Of a stretch of 64,000 nucleotides of DNA, positions 60,943-64,000 are shown one piece after another. A program made the translations under genes and the position numbers. Location of the stretch: assembly GCF_000150275.1 (NCBI RefSeq), contig NW_002060978.1, positions 310,001 to 374,000 of the forward strand, read 5' to 3'. The DNA comes from Trichoplax adhaerens. Taxonomy: Eukaryota; Placozoa; Uniplacotomia; Trichoplacea; Trichoplacidae. Under the pieces are notes generated by a model that was not told where the DNA came from, ran no database searches, and saw only the letters and a program-made list of their open reading frames with translations. The number at the start of each line of letters is the position of its first letter. The first letter of the stretch is position 1.

Positions 60943-61971
60943 ATGATAAATTCTAAAATTACTGTGTTCGATATTGGAATATTTTATGCTGAAGCAAATA
61001 CAACAATGATTGTTGGTCTCCTTGCGATGGTTTTAAATCTTATTGTAGGCGTAGCATTTATTAAAGGCAAGCGACTGAATACTCCGGCTTCGTTATTTTT
61101 GGCTAACTTAACAGTAACTGATTTAGTTTGTGCATTATCGTTAATTCTTGATTCTATAACGAATTATATACTCTTGAAGATGCCTATGAACACCCAATAC
61201 GTTGATTCGCTTTGCAAATTTAGTAACTTCCTATGCGGTCTATCCTATATTACTTTAAGTGCAAGTCTGTCGGGCCTTAGTACTGAAAGATATAATGTAA
61301 TCGTACGTACTAAGAGTAAAGGCTTCCAAATTAGAACTGCAAAGATCATGGTTGGTTTAATTTGGATTTATGGAGCAGTTGTTGCTACTCCTCTTGTATT
61401 TGTTTTTGGAATCAATGTTATTATCGAAGATAAAGTTACAAATTACTCTAGATGCGTTTTATTACCAGAAAATTCTACGTTTAATACCATTTATTATTCA
61501 GCTGGTTTTATAGGGTTGTTTTTATTGCCATTTATGTCCATGCTTTATGCATATTACAAAATTGCTATGAGAATATATAGTAATAAGCGTCCTGGTGAAT
61601 CTGCTATTCGTGTTATGACTACTCGTGAAAAAAGCAAGCGCCGCCAAATTATCATTTTATTCTTTATGAGTATGGCTTTTATGCTGTCATCTCTCCCTTA
61701 CTTTGTATTATTACTAATCGTTCCAATATATAGCCTAGATGGCATTAATATATATCATGAAAGTCGAATTTTTTGGATTATGTACGTAACTGCTAAATTA
61801 CTCTATACATGCTCTTGTTTGTATGATCCTATATTGTATAATTTTATTAGACTAAATTTCCGAAAGTCGTTTAAGGACACTTTCAATCCTTGCAGTCCAA
61901 AACCTAAGGCTCAAATTCATCCAACTGGCTCATCAAAAGTGGGTACAACGGAAATTGTTGGCTTTAAGTGA
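60943..61971 (+). CDS. class A GPCR, gene 8
   Basis: Intact single-exon 7TM receptor, 342 residues from the ATG at 60943 (AAGATGATA). The open frame extends 15 codons further upstream but has no ATG there, only TTG, so I start at 60943. Numbered from there: N-glycosylation at Asn19 (NTT), Asn167 (NYS) and Asn177 (NST); Asn32 (1.50); LTVTD with Asp60 (2.50); Cys91 (3.25) in VDSLC; ERY 115-117; Trp141 (4.50); loop-2 Cys171 in RCVLLP; Pro196 (5.50); Tyr204 (5.58); SSLP with Pro252 (Ser at 6.48); DPILY 295-299, the common DPxxY variant; helix 8 FRKSF. ICL3 is basic (EKSKRRQ). The TM3-start and loop-2 motifs are shared with gene 7, but here the activation motifs are intact, so it should couple to G proteins. 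Ligand unknown. Confidence 0.93.
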   Translation: MINSKITVFDIGIFYAEANTTMIVGLLAMVLNLIVGVAFIKGKRLNTPASLFLANLTVTDLVCALSLILDSITNYILLKMPMNTQYVDSLCKFSNFLCGLSYITLSASLSGLSTERYNVIVRTKSKGFQIRTAKIMVGLIWIYGAVVATPLVFVFGINVIIEDKVTNYSRCVLLPENSTFNTIYYSAGFIGLFLLPFMSMLYAYYKIAMRIYSNKRPGESAIRVMTTREKSKRRQIIILFFMSMAFMLSSLPYFVLLLIVPIYSLDGINIYHESRIFWIMYVTAKLLYTCSCLYDPILYNFIRLNFRKSFKDTFNPCSPKPKAQIHPTGSSKVGTTEIVGFK

Positions 61972-64000
61972 TAATCATGATCAAAAATTATTAAATATAT
62001 CTAGGAATTTGACTATCGCGTGGCTATGGGTAATGCTTGCATTATATTTTATTTAAAGCCTAATTTTAATATTCGTAGAAATAGGCCTTTAGAAAATATT
62101 TTATGGTTCAGTATATCCTTGGCGTCTTAGTAATATTATCTGAATCACGAAATATCTGCTATGACATAACGCTACCCTTAATTTGTATTTATACAGCAAT
62201 AAAATTAGCTTTAAAACACAAATGGGATAAAAAATTAAAATTCTGTAATAAATATCATAATATTGCGGAAGGAATTTACTGTATACTAGACCTACCTCCT
62301 AGATCGATTGTTATCTAGTGCGATTAAAAATTTCATGTTATGGAATGCAAATGCCTGCAATAGCCATTTTTACAGCTCTTAAAATTTGCTTTCATTATTC
62401 ATGATAAAGTATAATAAGTATAAGCATTGTTAAAATGCTACTCAGGAAGGAAATAGTTAGCCAATTTACGCCTCGTATGTGTTTTTTAATTCATGTCAAA
62501 ACCTTTAATGTCTACATTTACCCAGAAAAATTTCATGAATTTAGAACGATATTGTTGTTACAAGGTACCTGTGTTATAATTTGCTAGTCAGCATTGCTTA
62601 TGGAAGTAAAATAGATAAGAATTAGAAGTAGTTCGAATGGAACTGTGGCATTTTGTTCCTAATATATGCAGTAAATAATGTAATTGTAGTATTTCCTGAT
62701 AATATATATGAAGTAAATCTGTATTTTGATGTACGAGCATATCAGCAAAAGCCAAAGGTAACATTTCTGTTACCATTTAGCTTCTACTTACGCATATTTA
62801 AAAGTCCATCTATTATATCACATGAGTTCGTAATTTATTAATTAATTACTTAAATTTCTAAATAAGGTATACTCGTATTACATATGTGTGTACGCTGTAA
62901 AATTTCGATCTTTATGCAGGTATCTATTTATGCTATTGAATGGCTGAGAATGACTAATAAGAAATGAATATTATCAATGTTGCTTTATGGTAATTGCCTT
63001 ATTTACTTAATTTGGAAGTTAATTTATTTCAGATTATCCTTTTATGGTATGATAATTTAGATTACAATTAAATTTCAAATATCATATTGTCAGTGTAATC
63101 GTAAAACCCACAAAAATGACTAATTACTATTTTTAATTACTCTAGATTCCTTAATCATATTTCTATAAACTGCTTCGTACCATGTTCATGGTTCGTAATC
63201 GATTCTCGCTACAACATGCTACAACAAGTCTTACTTAACTGTATCAATAATTTTATTTTAATTGATATATCGCTCTACTGTAATTAGTCTCTAAGTAATG
63301 TATGCATTTAATTAATTAAAATTTCAGGTTTAGATTCACAAATAAATTATAGTAGTAATAACCTTTGATTCTTAAATTTCTGGCTGATTTTATCGTTATT
63401 ACAGGATCAGTGGACAGTTTCCATTCGTTTTAATAGTAAGAATAAGATGATCAGAAATTCATCGTAATATTAATTTTTAAATTTCCTAACAGTTCTAAAT
63501 AATTGTCTGTCTCATATTCAAATTATGTACCTTATTTTCTAGCGAGATTAAAATGTATCAATAAATCTTGATTTATTGACGTAATTGCAGCTCTAAAACT
63601 AATTCAGCTAGCAATGAAATTTTCAATGCATATAGACTGTTAACTTTGTTGGAAATATAGATCAGACAATGAACTGCAATTCTTGCTCGAAGACTTATTG
63701 GTTACATATAACCGTTATGGCATTGTAGCGCCTCGGCAGTAGATTTCTTCAGTGATTATTAGTAAAATAATTCTATAGATAGAAGTATTTGATACTGGTG
63801 AATAATATTGGAATTTGTATAGATATTTTACAGTCTTATGTATCGAGAAGAATTATCCGGTTTATCCTAGCCGATGGTCATTTCCAGCTTCGAATGATCT
63901 TCTGATAAAGAACTTACCATATTGTCACAAACCAGCTTCGTGACAAAAATAACGTAAAACAAATCTCTAAATTACTATAGTCTCCGGGATTCAGTATCCC
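61972..64000. other. intergenic region downstream of gene 8
   Basis: AT-rich. An AATAAA occurs at about 62199, 230 bp after the gene 8 stop. Small overlapping open frames on both strands at 62103-62318 and 62588-62841 have no protein-like features. The right edge cuts into a family A LTR. Confidence 0.5.
63923..64000 (-). mobile_element. family A LTR, 3' end only, copy A4 (reverse, truncated by window)
   Basis: The first 78 bases of a reverse-oriented family A element. TGTCACAAACCAGCTTCGTGAC is followed by the reverse complement of the AACGTAAAA and GGGATACTGAATCCC landmarks seen at the 3' ends of copies A1-A3. Whether it is a solo LTR or the edge of a full element cannot be seen from this window. 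Confidence 0.8.

Noticed and set aside
1-64000. CRISPR arrays, bacterial operons, riboswitches
   Set aside because: Nothing of the kind seen. The gene style, Kozak contexts and LTRs indicate a eukaryote.
1-64000. tRNA or snRNA genes
   Set aside because: I scanned for GTTCGAnnC-type B boxes and U6-like starts. The few partial matches (for example near 14690, 34545 and 58079) have no cloverleaf context.

Overview
The window looks like an AT-rich metazoan (eukaryotic) genome segment. It carries eight intact, intronless rhodopsin-type (class A) seven-transmembrane receptor genes, all on the + strand, 1-9 kb apart or more, with nothing else convincingly coding. Single-exon class A receptors in head-to-tail clusters, together with good Kozak-type starts (several read ACCATGG or GCCATGG), fit an early-branching animal. 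A placozoan such as Trichoplax/Hoilungia is my best guess, but this is inferred from style and not from a diagnostic marker; a cnidarian is the main alternative.

Layout: 1-5450 is non-coding, with diverged tandem repeats that run up to gene 1 (5451-6443, a lone subfamily with a degenerate TM7). An 8.3-kb gene-poor gap follows. Then come five paralogues of one receptor family at 14815, 22005, 28793, 37301 and 44569. Their start-to-start spacing is strikingly even (about 7.2, 6.8, 8.5 and 7.3 kb), as expected from serial tandem duplication; the 3' flanks of the third and fourth copies are still recognisably homologous. Two further receptors at 48968 and 60943 form a second, looser subfamily.

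The five-gene family shares features that are not generic class A hallmarks: a GxKT motif at the top of TM2 (Lys 2.63), a long first extracellular loop, an ExTPxVxxRC motif in loop 2, Cys-Asn-Ala-Asp-Glu in loop 3, and Glu 7.36 plus His 7.39 in TM7 just before PPxxNPxCY. Extracellular cysteines beyond the canonical pair occur in even numbers in every member and are lost together in one member, which suggests extra disulfides tying the N-terminus to loops 2 and 3. All eight receptors lack the toggle-switch Trp 6.48, and two (genes 6 and 7 of the window) also lack the DRY arginine. A ligand cannot be named from the sequence; orphan peptide or chemosensory receptors are plausible.

The intergenic DNA contains two families of solo LTR-like elements. 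Family A (about 445 bp, TGTCAC...GTGACA) and family B (about 550 bp, TGTAATG...ATCACA) each have an internal TATA box and AATAAA signal, and several copies have 5-bp target-site duplications. No gag, pol or integrase reading frame is seen. The other notable non-coding feature is a strongly G-depleted block at 34441-35160.
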